From the NCBI RefSeq assembly GCF_002980555.1, contig NZ_PVBT01000001.1, forward strand, positions 248,001 through 312,000: a stretch of 64,000 nt of DNA, given 5' to 3'. The notes below the pieces were generated by a model, which was not told the DNA's origin, ran no database searches, and saw only the letters and a list, made by a program, of their open reading frames with translations. Of the stretch, positions 1-8,011 are shown in pieces. Both the position numbers and the translations under genes were made by a program. How positions within the stretch are numbered: position 1 is the stretch's first letter; each line of letters begins with the position of its first letter. The stretch comes from Phyllobacterium myrsinacearum (GTDB lineage: Bacteria > Pseudomonadota > Alphaproteobacteria > Rhizobiales > Rhizobiaceae).

Positions 1-688
1 CAAAACTGTCGGCGGCCGCTGCCAGCTGCTGGATCGGCTTGATCTGGTTGCGCAGGAACAGAATGGCGATGGCCAGCAGCACCAGCGCGGAACCGGACAT
101 CCAGACAAGCAGGATCAGGGTGTTCGAGGCATAGGCCTGGCTGCGGCGGGCAAAGACCCGCAGGACCTTGCCTTCCAGCTGGATGCGGATTTCGACGAGA
201 TCGGAATCGCCTATTGTGTCGATCCAGAACGGGCGGTTGATCTGCTTGGTGATCTCGGCGCTCAGCGGTTCGTCAAGAATGGAAAAGAACGGTTTTGGAC
301 CGGGCGCCGGCAGGGGATCGGGCGGCAGGATGGAGATGGTGAGCGACAGTCTTTCGCGCGCGATGCGGATGAGGTTTTCATAGCCGGGGTCCTGCGGATA
401 GGTGTCCATCAGGTCGATGATGCCGGAGATGTCGCGCACCACGGCCGTCGACAGGCGCTGGGTGACGGTCTGCCAGTAGCGCTCCATGAACACGAAGGCG
501 ATGACCGATTGCAGCAGCACCATGGGTGCGATGATGATGATCAGCGAGCGGGCATAGAGCCGCTTCGGCATCCACTGCGCCAGCCAGCGGGAAAACTTCC
601 GCCACGGGCCGAGCAGCGTGCTGCGGCGACGGCGCCAATGCCGCTGCCTGACTGCCAATGCGCGTTTTGCACTGTCCGTTTGTGCCAT
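1..688 (-). CDS. Sensor histidine kinase, EnvZ-type (N-terminal part, cut by window edge)
   Basis: The first ~229 codons of an inner-membrane sensor kinase that runs off the left edge. The ATG at 686-688 opens a basic N-terminus (MAQTDSAKRALAVRQRHW), then a transmembrane helix around residues 50-68 (LIIIIAPMVLLQSVIAFVF), a periplasmic sensor segment of about 100 residues, and a second helix (NTLILLVWMSGSALVLLAI) leading into the start of a HAMP linker (RNQIKPIQQLAAAADSF). The dimerisation/phosphoacceptor and ATPase domains lie outside the window. It follows an OmpR-type regulator on the same strand 58 bp upstream, so the two are probably cotranscribed and form a cognate pair. The signal sensed cannot be read from the sequence. 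EnvZ is a family-level comparison, not an orthology claim. Confidence 0.85.
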   Translation of the reverse strand, partial: MAQTDSAKRALAVRQRHWRRRRSTLLGPWRKFSRWLAQWMPKRLYARSLIIIIAPMVLLQSVIAFVFMERYWQTVTQRLSTAVVRDISGIIDLMDTYPQDPGYENLIRIARERLSLTISILPPDPLPAPGPKPFFSILDEPLSAEITKQINRPFWIDTIGDSDLVEIRIQLEGKVLRVFARRSQAYASNTLILLVWMSGSALVLLAIAILFLRNQIKPIQQLAAAADSF

Positions 689-746
689 ATGATCGGTGCC
701 CACTCGCGCATTGGTTACTGCGTCCTGATCCTGCGGATCGGGACGT

Positions 747-1457
747 TCACTCCACGCTCAATTTATAGCCGACGCCGCGCACTGTCTGCAACCAAACCGG
801 ATTGGCCGGATCATTTTCTATCTTGCGGCGCAACCGGTTGATCTGCACGTCGATCGTCCGTTCGCCGACATCGCCTTCCTGGCCGGTCAGTTCGTGCCGG
901 GGCACGGTTTCACCGGCGCGGGCGGCAAAGATCGCCATGATATCCTGCTCGCGGTCCGTCAGGCGGATCAGCTCGCCCGAACGCTTCAACTCGCGCTTGG
1001 CGATGACGAAGGTATAGGGGCCGAAAACGATCTGTTCGATCTTGGCTTGCGATGCCGGAGCGCCGCGGCGCAGGATGTTGTTGATGCGCAGGATCAGTTC
1101 GCGCGGGTCGAAGGGTTTCGGCAGATAATCATCCGCACCCGCTTCGAGACCGCTGATGCGGCTGTCCGTCTCCGAAAGCGCCGTCAGCATCAGGATGGGA
1201 ACATTCTTTTCCTGGCGCAGGGACTGGGTGAGCGCCACCCCGCTTTCGCCCGGCATCATGACGTCGAGGATCAGCAGGTCGTAGTCAATGCCGGCCAGCT
1301 TGCGCCTGGCCTCGTCCGCATTGGCAGCCACCGTAATGCGAAAGCCGCTGCCGGTCAGATATTGCGACAGCAAGTTTCGAATCCGGGTGTCGTCGTCGAC
1401 AATGAGCAGGTGCGGCGCATCGTCTGAAAGCGGAAGTTCTTCACTCACCAAAATCAT
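747..1457 (-). CDS. OmpR-family two-component response regulator
   Basis: A 236-residue DNA-binding response regulator. The receiver domain (about residues 15-130) has the acidic pair D21/D22, phosphoacceptor D65 in LLILDVMMPG, T92 and K114 in the YLPKPFDP switch motif. The C-terminal winged helix (about 140-235) ends in the typical RRKIENDPANPVWLQTVRGV segment. It sits between a MarR-type gene upstream and a sensor kinase downstream, all on the minus strand, which suggests one operon. A MarR plus OmpR pair resembles the petP-petR genes of Rhodobacter; that link is an inference. The ATG at 1457 is close behind an AAGGA; a GTG nine bases further in is better spaced and could be the real start. 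Confidence 0.9.
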   Translation of the reverse strand: MILVSEELPLSDDAPHLLIVDDDTRIRNLLSQYLTGSGFRITVAANADEARRKLAGIDYDLLILDVMMPGESGVALTQSLRQEKNVPILMLTALSETDSRISGLEAGADDYLPKPFDPRELILRINNILRRGAPASQAKIEQIVFGPYTFVIAKRELKRSGELIRLTDREQDIMAIFAARAGETVPRHELTGQEGDVGERTIDVQINRLRRKIENDPANPVWLQTVRGVGYKLSVE

Positions 1458-1519
1458 TCCTTCTCTCTCCGGGCATTGACGCCCGCCCTTGGTCCCCGGA
1501 CGTCCCTATCCGGCATAAA

Positions 1520-2023
1520 CTAACCTGCCTGCGGCAGACTGTCGATCTGTTGCCTTTGGCCGGGATTGACCATCGCTTTGAGGAAATGTTCGATCACTGC
1601 CCGGTCAGCCAGACCGATTTGCTCCAATGCACTGCCAATGCGGCGTGATTGCGGTGCCGCAAGCTCAAGCGCGAGTTCCCGGCCCTTCATCGTGGGGTAG
1701 AGTTCCCGCTGCCGCCGGTCGCGCGGGCCGGGTATCTGTACGACATGGTCCGTGTCGATCAGCTGCTTGAGGACACGGGCGAGGCTCTGCTTGGTGATTT
1801 GCAGCACATCGAGCAATTCCGCAACCGTCATGCCCGGCTTACGGTTGATGAAATAGAGAACCCGGTGGTGGGCGCGGCCAAAGGTCAGCTTTTCCAGAAT
1901 CAGATCCGGGTCGGCGGTGAAATCACGGTAGGCAAAGAAAAACAGCTCAATGAGGTCGAGTTCGCTCGCATCCGCCTTGGTCAGGGCTGTCTCAATATGC
2001 CGATCCGGTGTATAAGGTTTCAT
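1520..2023 (-). CDS. MarR-family transcriptional regulator
   Basis: A 167-residue winged-helix regulator. The central part (about residues 50-110) holds the family pattern: HHRVLYFINRKPGMTVAELL, a recognition helix around ITKQSLARVLKQL, and a wing with the DRR motif in GPRDRRQRELYPT. It is the first gene of a probable three-gene minus-strand unit with the OmpR-type regulator and kinase, so it may act together with that two-component system, as PetP does beside PetR. About 45 bases upstream of the start lies CAGTC - 15 bases - GACTG, a possible autoregulatory operator. Ligand and targets are unknown. Confidence 0.85.
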   Translation of the reverse strand: MKPYTPDRHIETALTKADASELDLIELFFFAYRDFTADPDLILEKLTFGRAHHRVLYFINRKPGMTVAELLDVLQITKQSLARVLKQLIDTDHVVQIPGPRDRRQRELYPTMKGRELALELAAPQSRRIGSALEQIGLADRAVIEHFLKAMVNPGQRQQIDSLPQAG

Positions 2024-2200
2024 GCAGGGCTCCCGCTCTCATTCATGTGTCGCCGAATAATATGTCAGTCTTGTTGACTTAATTTTAGACTGCTGATAAT
2101 TTTTGGCAAGCTGTTGGCCGCATTTTGAATGAAACGAAAAGCCAATACGTGTTTCCGGGACATTTTTCCTCATCGAAACGCCTATGACTGCCACGCATGA

Positions 2201-2230
2201 CCCCGAAAATCGGCTCGATTTTCACCGGGG
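2201..2230. repeat. Imperfect palindrome in the marR-ilvE intergenic region
   Basis: CCCCG plus AAAATCG (2201-2212) can pair with CGATTTT (2216-2222) and CGGGG (2226-2230) around a three-base loop, with a three-base bulge. The sequence around it (GCATGACCCCGAAAATCGG) resembles palindromes common in Rhizobiales intergenic DNA. The 2024-2383 gap otherwise holds the marR and ilvE promoters and the 8-bp inverted repeat listed separately; short reading frames here have no ribosome binding site. Confidence 0.5.
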
Positions 2231-2307
2231 CGGGCGTGAATTCAAAATGGACAGCGTCCTTTGCGCGTTCAAGAAGAACGCGCGGCGCTGTCGCGAGCCA
2301 AGGTTCA

Positions 2308-2332
2308 CCAATTGTGAAACGGGAACAATTGG
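2308..2332. promoter_or_regulatory. Inverted repeat upstream of ilvE (candidate operator)
   Basis: CCAATTGT at 2308-2315 and ACAATTGG at 2325-2332 form a perfect 8-bp inverted repeat with a 9-base spacer, about 50 bases before the ilvE start. Its position fits an operator or activator site in the ilvE promoter. The cognate protein is not identifiable; an Lrp-type regulator is encoded at 33.3-33.7 kb but its site cannot be matched by eye. Confidence 0.45.
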
Positions 2333-2383
2333 CGTCGTCTCAGACCCGTACAATGATCAGGAATCAAACGCCTGGAGGAAAAC

Positions 2384-3274
2384 ATGGCATCCGTACCATT
2401 TGATCAGCTTGAAGGTTACATCTGGATGAACGGCGAATTCGTTCGCTGGGCAGATGCTAAGGTTCACGTGCTGACTCATGGCCTGCATTATGCAAGCTCG
2501 GTCTTTGAAGGTGAGCGCGCCTATGGCGGTGAAATCTTCAAGCTCAACGAACACACGGAGCGTCTGCACGAATCGGCACGTATTCTTGGCTTCACCATTC
2601 CCTATTCGGTTGAAGAGCTGAATGATGCCTGCCGCAAGCTTCTTGCCAAGCAGGGTTTCCAGGATGCCTATGTGCGTCCGATAGCCTGGCGCGGCAGCGA
2701 GTCGATGGGCGTTTCCGCCCAGAACAACAGAATCAACGTGGCCATCGCCATCTGGCAGTGGCCGAGCTATTTCGACCCGGCGCAGAAGCTTAAGGGTATT
2801 CGCCTGGATATGGCGGAGTATCGCCGCCCGGATCCGAAGACGGCTCCCTCCAAGTCCAAGGCCGCGGGCCTGTACATGATCTGCACCATCTCCAAGCATG
2901 CCGCCGAGGCCAAGGGCTATGCGGATGCGCTGATGCTGGACTGGCGCGGCCAGGTGGCTGAAGCCACCGGCGCCAACGTGTTCTTCGTCAAGGACGGTGT
3001 CATCCATACGCCGAAGCCCGATTGCTTCCTCGATGGCATCACCCGCCGCACCGTCATCGAGCTTGCCAAGCGCCGCGGTTATGAGGTTGTCGAACGGGCC
3101 ATCATGCCGGAAGAGCTGGAAGGTTTCGAACAGTGCTTCCTGACCGGGACGGCTGCGGAAGTGACCCCGGTTTCTGAGGTCGGGCCATACCGCTTCACCG
3201 TTGGCGAGATCGCGGTCAACCTGATGAACGACTACGCTGCCGAAGTAACACCCAAGAAAGCGGCAGCGGAATAA
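2384..3274 (+). CDS. ilvE: Branched-chain amino acid aminotransferase
   Basis: A 296-residue class IV PLP-dependent transaminase that interconverts leucine, isoleucine and valine with their 2-keto acids, using glutamate/2-oxoglutarate, in the cytoplasm. The N-terminus carries the family stretch THGLHYASSVFEGERAY (residues 31-47). The PLP-binding lysine is K159 in SKSKAAGLYM. The C-terminal half has EATGANVFFVKDG and FLTGTAAEVTPV, the cofactor phosphate and substrate loops. Length matches bacterial IlvE. The ATG follows a strong GGAGG in CTGGAGGAAAAC. It appears monocistronic, after a 360-bp gap with a candidate operator. Confidence 0.95.
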   Translation: MASVPFDQLEGYIWMNGEFVRWADAKVHVLTHGLHYASSVFEGERAYGGEIFKLNEHTERLHESARILGFTIPYSVEELNDACRKLLAKQGFQDAYVRPIAWRGSESMGVSAQNNRINVAIAIWQWPSYFDPAQKLKGIRLDMAEYRRPDPKTAPSKSKAAGLYMICTISKHAAEAKGYADALMLDWRGQVAEATGANVFFVKDGVIHTPKPDCFLDGITRRTVIELAKRRGYEVVERAIMPEELEGFEQCFLTGTAAEVTPVSEVGPYRFTVGEIAVNLMNDYAAEVTPKKAAAE

Positions 3275-3452
3275 CTCGGAGCATCGGAGCGCAAATAGGG
3301 CGCTCCCGGCCCGATACTGCAAGCTTGCTAACGAAAACAACCGGTTGATACCTCTTTATTGAGGCGTCATCCGGTTTGACATTGCCCAAAACTTAGTCAA
3401 CATGCCAGTGTCAGGCATGAGTCTGGCGCGAAACGTTGACGGGGTGTCAATT

Positions 3453-3764
3453 ATGGGTGCACTTCTTCCTCTCATCATCCAACTGATCTCAGGGGCTGTC
3501 GGCGGCAATATTGTCGGCGGTATTCTCAAAAACCTGACTCTTGGCCCGACTGGCAACACGATTGCCGGCGGCGTTGGTGGACTAGTGGGTGGCTACTTGA
3601 CGCAATACCTTGGCGCCGGTGGTGCCCAGCTCGTGGCAAACGCAGCAGCATCGTCGGGACTTGATCTCGGCTCGATCATCGGCAACGTTGCCGGTGGTGG
3701 TGTTGGCGGTCTTATCCTCACAGCAATCGTTGGTGCGATCAAGAACGCGCTGGCCAAATCCTGA
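3453..3764 (+). CDS. Small glycine-rich hydrophobic protein
   Basis: A 103-residue hydrophobic protein beginning MGALLPLIIQLISGAVGGN. It is built of glycine/alanine/isoleucine-rich stretches with many GG and GGxxGG pairs (GGNIVGGILK, AGGVGGLVGGYL, AGGGVGGLILTAIVGAI) and ends in NALAKS. The pattern suggests two or three short membrane helices packed through glycine-zipper motifs. I recall similar short proteins in other Rhizobiales but know no function. An in-frame ATG at 3402 would add 17 residues; the start at 3453 is preferred because GGGG lies upstream and the hydrophobic core starts there. A strong terminator follows 25 bases after the stop, so it is a single-gene unit. Confidence 0.75.
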   Translation: MGALLPLIIQLISGAVGGNIVGGILKNLTLGPTGNTIAGGVGGLVGGYLTQYLGAGGAQLVANAAASSGLDLGSIIGNVAGGGVGGLILTAIVGAIKNALAKS

Positions 3765-3789
3765 TCAGGACGGGACGCAAACGATTTTC

Positions 3790-3817
3790 AAGGGCGGTCC
3801 CATTGGCCGCCCTTTTT
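3790..3817 (+). terminator. Intrinsic terminator after the glycine-rich protein gene
   Basis: AAGGGCGG pairs with CCGCCCTT across a nine-base loop and is followed by TTT, forming a rho-independent terminator for the upstream gene. Confidence 0.85.
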
Positions 3818-3871
3818 ATTTGGGTTAGAGCCTAACGTAGACGATTTGAGATAAGCATAGGGTTTGAACAA

Positions 3872-4516
3872 ATGGGACAATTGCAGGCCGGTATTATCCC
3901 CGTGACGGCCTTTCAGCAGAATTGCACGATCCTCTTCGACAGCGATGACAAGCATGGCGTCCTGATCGATCCCGGCGGCGACAATGATCAGGTGCTCCAT
4001 GCGATCCGCTCCAACGGCATTACCATCGATGCCATCTGGATCACCCATGGCCATATTGACCATGCAGCCGGCGCCATGGACATGAAGGAAGCGCTCGGCG
4101 TCGATATCATCGGACCGCACCAGGCGGATAAATTTCTTCTGGATTCAATGGAGGAGAAGGCGGTCCAGTACGGCATTCAGGGCAGCGGCGTGCGCAACTG
4201 CACACCGGACCGCTGGCTTGCGGATGGCGATACGGTGTCGTTCGGGTCGCATGTGTTCGAGGTGCTGCACTGCCCGGGCCACGCGCCGGGGCACGTGGTC
4301 TACTACAACCGTGCCGCCAAGTTTGCCCATGTCGGCGACGTGCTGTTCAACGGCTCGGTCGGGCGGACGGATTTGCCGGGGGGCGACCACGATACGCTGA
4401 TCAGCTCCATCAAGAACAAGCTGTTTCCGCTTGGCGACGATATCGGCTTCATCTGCGGGCATGGTCCTGGCGGCCGTTTCGGCGAGGAGCGCCGCACCAA
4501 TCCGTTCCTGACGTGA
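3872..4516 (+). CDS. MBL-fold metallo-hydrolase (glyoxalase II-like)
   Basis: A 214-residue metallo-beta-lactamase-fold hydrolase. The metal-binding motif HxHxDH is H59-G-H61-I-D63-H64 in WITHGHIDHAAG. Further ligands are expected in the CPGHAPGHVVYY and HVGDVLF segments and in the final ICGHGPGG. Length and motif spacing match the short YcbL-like group of glyoxalase II relatives, which hydrolyse thioesters such as S-lactoylglutathione, but the long glutathione-binding C-terminal domain of true glyoxalase II is absent, so the substrate is uncertain. It starts at ATG 3872 and ends just before a bidirectional terminator shared with the convergent BA14K gene. Confidence 0.88.
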   Translation: MGQLQAGIIPVTAFQQNCTILFDSDDKHGVLIDPGGDNDQVLHAIRSNGITIDAIWITHGHIDHAAGAMDMKEALGVDIIGPHQADKFLLDSMEEKAVQYGIQGSGVRNCTPDRWLADGDTVSFGSHVFEVLHCPGHAPGHVVYYNRAAKFAHVGDVLFNGSVGRTDLPGGDHDTLISSIKNKLFPLGDDIGFICGHGPGGRFGEERRTNPFLT

Positions 4517-4517
4517 C

Positions 4518-4551
4518 AAAAAGGCCGCCGGATCGCTCCGGCGGCCTTTTT
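4518..4551. terminator. Bidirectional terminator between the MBL and BA14K genes
   Basis: AAAAAGGCCGCCGGA pairs perfectly with TCCGGCGGCCTTTTT around a four-base loop. With A and T tracts on both sides it can end transcription of both convergent genes. Confidence 0.92.
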
Positions 4552-4570
4552 CAATCCGGCTGATCGGTGA

Positions 4571-4987
4571 TCAGTTGGCGTTGCAGAAATAATCGCGTCC
4601 ATCATAGCCGCGGAACGTACCGGTTTCAGGATTGAACGAGCGGTAACGGTCGGCGCAGTAGCGGTACCAGGCCCGTGACCACGGCTGGGCGCTGCCATAA
4701 TAGGCGGGGCGCACTTCGCGATAGACGCGGACCGGTGCGGCGCGATAGATCGGACGATCATCGTAGTCGCGGTAGATCACGTCGGGTTCGCGCGGCTGCG
4801 CGAGCGCGCCGCCGATGAGCGCACCTGCGGCAAGGCCAATGGCGCCGGCAGCAAGGGCATCACCGCCGCCGCGATGGTGATGGCGGCGCCAGCCCCAGTC
4901 ATCAGCCGACGCTGACGACGCAAGTGGAACGGCAATCGTTGCAAAAGCTGCCGTTGCAAGAATGGCAATTTTCATACCTTTAAACAT
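4571..4987 (-). CDS. BA14K-family secreted protein
   Basis: A 138-residue exported protein. The N-terminus is a Sec signal peptide (MFKGMKIAILATAAFATIAV then ASSASADD, cleavage expected after ASA near residue 27). A His/Arg-rich stretch and a glycine/alanine-rich hydrophobic segment (ALAAGAIGLAAGALIGGALA) follow. The C-terminus carries the BA14K signature: YRYCADRYRSFNPETGTF and GYDGRDYFCN, with two cysteines that may form a disulfide. The founding member is an immunoreactive 14-kDa Brucella abortus protein reported to bind lectin-like ligands; related proteins are abundant in Rhizobiales. A periplasmic or envelope location is likely; the molecular role is unknown. Confidence 0.88.
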   Translation of the reverse strand: MFKGMKIAILATAAFATIAVPLASSASADDWGWRRHHHRGGGDALAAGAIGLAAGALIGGALAQPREPDVIYRDYDDRPIYRAAPVRVYREVRPAYYGSAQPWSRAWYRYCADRYRSFNPETGTFRGYDGRDYFCNAN

Positions 4988-5303
4988 CTGTGCCTCCTTT
5001 GAAGCATCCTTGGCGAAACTTTTGGAACCGCCTGATCGTGTTGGGCTGGACTTTCAGTGGGGGCGCCAGCCGTGATGTGTGTTTTAAACGTTCCAGAATG
5101 AATGCAAGCTGAACGGAAAGCGGGCGCTTTCGTTCCCTGCATCCATGCGGGACGGGCACATCGACAGCATAATATCAGCAAATCCATGGCAAGGAACGGG
5201 CGCAGGAAGCTGGAAATGGTTGATTTCGGGAGAATTTCTTCGCAAAGCATCCGCTTTGCGGACACGCAGCCATCGCCGCGACCGAGAATGTGGACTGTCA
5301 GGG
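4988..5303. other. Intergenic region upstream of the BA14K gene
   Basis: About 320 bases between the BA14K start and the cspA terminator. It should hold the BA14K promoter and leader (AGGAGG lies just before the start). I see no convincing gene, RNA structure or repeat in it. Confidence 0.5.
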
Positions 5304-5327
5304 AAAACCCCCGATTGTGGCGGGGGT
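5304..5327 (-). terminator. Intrinsic terminator of the cold-shock gene
   Basis: On the minus strand ACCCCCG (5327-5321) pairs with CGGGGGT (5313-5307) over a seven-base loop and is followed by TTTT, just after the cold-shock stop codon. Confidence 0.75.
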
Positions 5328-5352
5328 CCCGAAGCGGCTTGCGCCGCCTGAA

Positions 5353-5568
5353 TTATTCCGTAACCGTGATGTTGACGGCCTTGGGGCCCTTGCCACGACG
5401 GTCAGGCTCGGTATCGAAGGAAACCTTCTGATTGTCTGCGAGACCTGTGAGGCCGGATGCCTGAACGGCGGAGATATGGACAAAAATGTCCGCTGCGCCA
5501 TCATCCGGTTTGATAAAGCCAAAGCCTTTTTCACTGTTGAAGAATTTGACCGTACCGGTCTGTGCCAT
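5353..5568 (-). CDS. CspA-family cold-shock protein
   Basis: A 71-residue single-domain nucleic-acid chaperone. RNP1 is KGFGFIKP (residues 14-21) and RNP2 is DIFVHI (27-32), with the aromatic residues needed for stacking on single-stranded RNA. The frame is open far upstream, but the ATG at 5568 has an ideal AAGGAACGGAG binding site and gives the family length. The 428-base upstream region, free of genes, may include a long 5' leader as in other csp genes. A second CspA-type gene lies at 43.15-43.36 kb. The protein probably binds RNA in cold or stationary-phase cells; specific targets are unknown. Confidence 0.93.
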   Translation of the reverse strand: MAQTGTVKFFNSEKGFGFIKPDDGAADIFVHISAVQASGLTGLADNQKVSFDTEPDRRGKGPKAVNITVTE

Positions 5569-5996
5569 GCTCCGTTCCTTTTCCTTACTTACCGCGTTCC
5601 CCTCCGGGCTAGCGGGATTGGTAGTGCCGCCTTTTGTAAGATACATCCGGCGTAAATCATGCAGGCAGTTCTCGAATTCAGGAAAGGAGCCGATCATTGC
5701 CGGGATTTCTCCCGACCCGGTATTCTTGCGGTTCCGGCGCGCCGTTCTTCCAGTCTTCCAGTGTTCGCAGATGCCCGAACGCTTTGAGACTGCTAGAATA
5801 AGTGTTTTTTGGCAAGCAAAAGTTTTTCCGTCATTTAGGCGACTATATCGAACAGCTGTGCAGCTGACATACTTGGCCGCGCAAAATCGTTGCCTGCAAC
5901 CCATGTATTAAGCGCGCCGAGAGCCGCAATTCGAGGTTGTACGCGGTCGCGACCCCGCATAAAACTGTCCAAATGGTCAAATATTGACGTGTTGCC
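5569..5996. other. Long intergenic region upstream of the cold-shock gene
   Basis: 428 bases between the cold-shock start and the transglycosylase stop. It is more AT-rich than its neighbours around 5780-5830 and probably contains the csp promoter and leader. No tRNA, terminator or conserved RNA was recognised. Confidence 0.45.
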
Positions 5997-6884
5997 CTAG
6001 CGGTTGCGCAGAACAATACATGCGCCGCCCGCGCCATGGAGCTTGGCGCAGATCGCATTGGCTTCGCCGCGCGTGTCGGCGCCGATGCGCACGGCATAGA
6101 TGCCGCGGCGGCCCATCGGCGTGCGGTAGCGGCTGATGACCGGCTCGTGCTGGTTCAAGATGGCCGGAAAGGCGCGGCGCAGCCGTTCCATCTGGTTCAC
6201 GGCGGCTGACCGGCGGAAGTTACCGGCAATCTGGATGCCCCAGGGTTTCGGCTTGATCTGGGCCATGGAGATCGTCGCCGAGCGGACAACCGGCAATTGG
6301 CGGCAGGCGGCATCGAAATCCAGCCTGGCGTTGAGCGGTGCAGCGCCGATCTCGGCGCCGGCGGCGAAATCATCCGCCGGGCGCCCTGTAATATCAAGGA
6401 CATAGTCTTCGGTTTCGAGCGGCAGAAAGCCGCCGCTCGACAGCCATTTCGACACGCGTGTCGGTCCGGCATTGTAGGCAGCGGCCGCCAGTCCCCAATT
6501 GCCGAAGGTGGCGCGCAAATCCTTGAGCAGCGCCGCCGAAGCCGGGAGTGCCTGGGCGAAATCAAAGGGGTTGGCCAGCTGCCGCTCCCTCGCTGTGCCT
6601 GGCATGAACTGGGCGATGCCCTGCGCGCCGACCGGGCTTTGCGCCTGATCGTCGAAACGGCTTTCCTTCCAGATCAGCCGGGCAAAGAAGTCGCGCGGCA
6701 CGCCGTGGCCATCGGCCTGGGTGGCGATGGCAGCGCATATCTGGCTGACGGTGGGGGCGGGCGGCTGCACGGGCGCCGGTGCGGACGGGTTATCGGCCGC
6801 AAGCACAATCGATGCGCCGAGGATCGTGAACGATGCGACCAGAGCTATGTTGTATAACCAGTTCACCCAGCCCTCATTTCCCAT
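5997..6884 (-). CDS. Lytic transglycosylase (SLT domain) with C-terminal SPOR-like domain
   Basis: A 295-residue peptidoglycan-cleaving enzyme of the soluble-lytic-transglycosylase family. A signal anchor (LYNIALVASFTILGASIVLAA, described here in parts: LYNIALVASF and TILGASIVLAA) precedes a proline-rich spacer. The SLT domain runs from about residue 50 to 160, with catalytic Glu in RLIWKESRFD, then SPVGAQGIAQFMPGTA and AAAYNAGPTRV. The last ~70 residues (WGIQIAGNFRRSAAVNQMER to GRGEA-type ending) look like a SPOR fold, which binds denuded septal glycan. It would act in the periplasm, possibly at division sites. It lies downstream of the lipid kinase gene on the same strand, 65 bp away, perhaps cotranscribed. 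Confidence 0.88.
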   Translation of the reverse strand: MGNEGWVNWLYNIALVASFTILGASIVLAADNPSAPAPVQPPAPTVSQICAAIATQADGHGVPRDFFARLIWKESRFDDQAQSPVGAQGIAQFMPGTARERQLANPFDFAQALPASAALLKDLRATFGNWGLAAAAYNAGPTRVSKWLSSGGFLPLETEDYVLDITGRPADDFAAGAEIGAAPLNARLDFDAACRQLPVVRSATISMAQIKPKPWGIQIAGNFRRSAAVNQMERLRRAFPAILNQHEPVISRYRTPMGRRGIYAVRIGADTRGEANAICAKLHGAGGACIVLRNR

Positions 6885-6949
6885 TCATCCTGCTGTTCAA
6901 GCATAAAGCACAGAGACATTGCAGAGGAAAGTCCGGACAGGCCGCCGGT

Positions 6950-7861
6950 TTAGACGGAAGCTGCCCTGGCCGGTGTTGCCGGGGCAAAGACCCGGATGGC
7001 CTTCTCCCGGATGCGGAAATGCGCCGGTGTCCAGGTGGTGAGGTCGCCGTCGGTGTTCACGGCGCGCGGCTTGCTGGTTTTGATGGTGACTTGCGTGGTC
7101 TGGAAGGCCCGCACATCGTTCCAGCGGCCATGGGTTCCCTTGCGCAGGCTGGGCAGGAGGCCGAGCAGCCGCCACCAGTGATCCACCTCCAGGCTGTAGA
7201 AATCCAGCCGTCCGTCATCGGCGGTCGCGGTTTCCTCCACGGTCATGCCGCCGCCATAATGGCGGCCATTGCCGACGGAAACCTGCATTGTCCGGATCGT
7301 CTCGACCGAGCCGTCATGCTCGACATAGGCGGTGAACAGCCGGGAGCGGGCGAGGAGGCGGGCGGCAACAATGGCATAGCCGAGTTTGCCCCAGCGCTTC
7401 TTGGCCTTTTCCGTCAATTCTGCGGCGAGTTCAGCACTGAAGCCGATGCTGGCGACATTGAAGAACAGGTTGCCGTTGACTTCGCCCAGATCAATAGGGC
7501 GCGGTTCGCTGGAAAGGATCAGTTCCGCCGCCTTGAGCGGGACGGGCGGCAGGCCGATTGTCCGGGCGAAATCATTGGCCGTGCCCAATGGCAGGACACC
7601 CAGCGGCAGGCCGGTCTCGACAAGACCGGCAGCGGCCGCGTTCAGCGTGCCGTCACCGCCGCCGATGATCACCAGATCGCATGCATCCCGCATGCGCCTG
7701 ATGACATCGGAAATGGATTCGTCCTTATCCGGCGCCGCATCGACCAGTGTCAGCCCGCCGGTTTCCAATGCCTTGCGGATGGGATCAATCGGCTTGCGGC
7801 CGCTGCGCGCATTGGGATTGACGATGAACAGGGCGCGTCGTGGCGGTTTGGCTGGGGTCAA
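6950..7861 (-). CDS. Lipid kinase of the diacylglycerol kinase / YegS family
   Basis: A 303-residue kinase of the DAGK catalytic family that phosphorylates a membrane lipid with ATP. Visible motifs are NPNARSG near the N-terminus, GGGDGTLNAA (nucleotide-binding loop), PLGTANDFARTIGLP and the C-terminal NTDGDL motif, all conserved in YegS/DgkB-like proteins. The open frame extends into the divergent HAD gene but holds no ATG near the expected start; a TTG at 7859-7861 with GGAG ten bases upstream gives a normal N-terminus (TPAKPPRRALFIVNPNARSG). The exact lipid is unknown. Start codon confidence is moderate, function at family level high. Confidence 0.85.
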   Translation of the reverse strand: MTPAKPPRRALFIVNPNARSGRKPIDPIRKALETGGLTLVDAAPDKDESISDVIRRMRDACDLVIIGGGDGTLNAAAAGLVETGLPLGVLPLGTANDFARTIGLPPVPLKAAELILSSEPRPIDLGEVNGNLFFNVASIGFSAELAAELTEKAKKRWGKLGYAIVAARLLARSRLFTAYVEHDGSVETIRTMQVSVGNGRHYGGGMTVEETATADDGRLDFYSLEVDHWWRLLGLLPSLRKGTHGRWNDVRAFQTTQVTIKTSKPRAVNTDGDLTTWTPAHFRIREKAIRVFAPATPARAASV

Positions 7862-8011
7862 CAGGCTGGTGCTCCGGTTTGCAGTCCGCCGCAGGTGGGG
7901 TTTGATTTGTGGCGAAACAAGGCAATGCCATGCCGCAGCCCGGTGGATTTTGCCGGTGGCAAGCGCTACACAGTTGGGATCATCCTTTCGGCAATGCATG
8001 AGAGTTCGAGA

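Noticed and set aside
2184-2429. An 81-codon frame between marR and ilvE
   Set aside because: It overlaps the ilvE start and RBS and covers the palindrome; composition is not protein-like.
3286-3306. GGAGCGC/GCGCTCC hairpin after ilvE
   Set aside because: No T-run follows it, so I do not call an intrinsic terminator.
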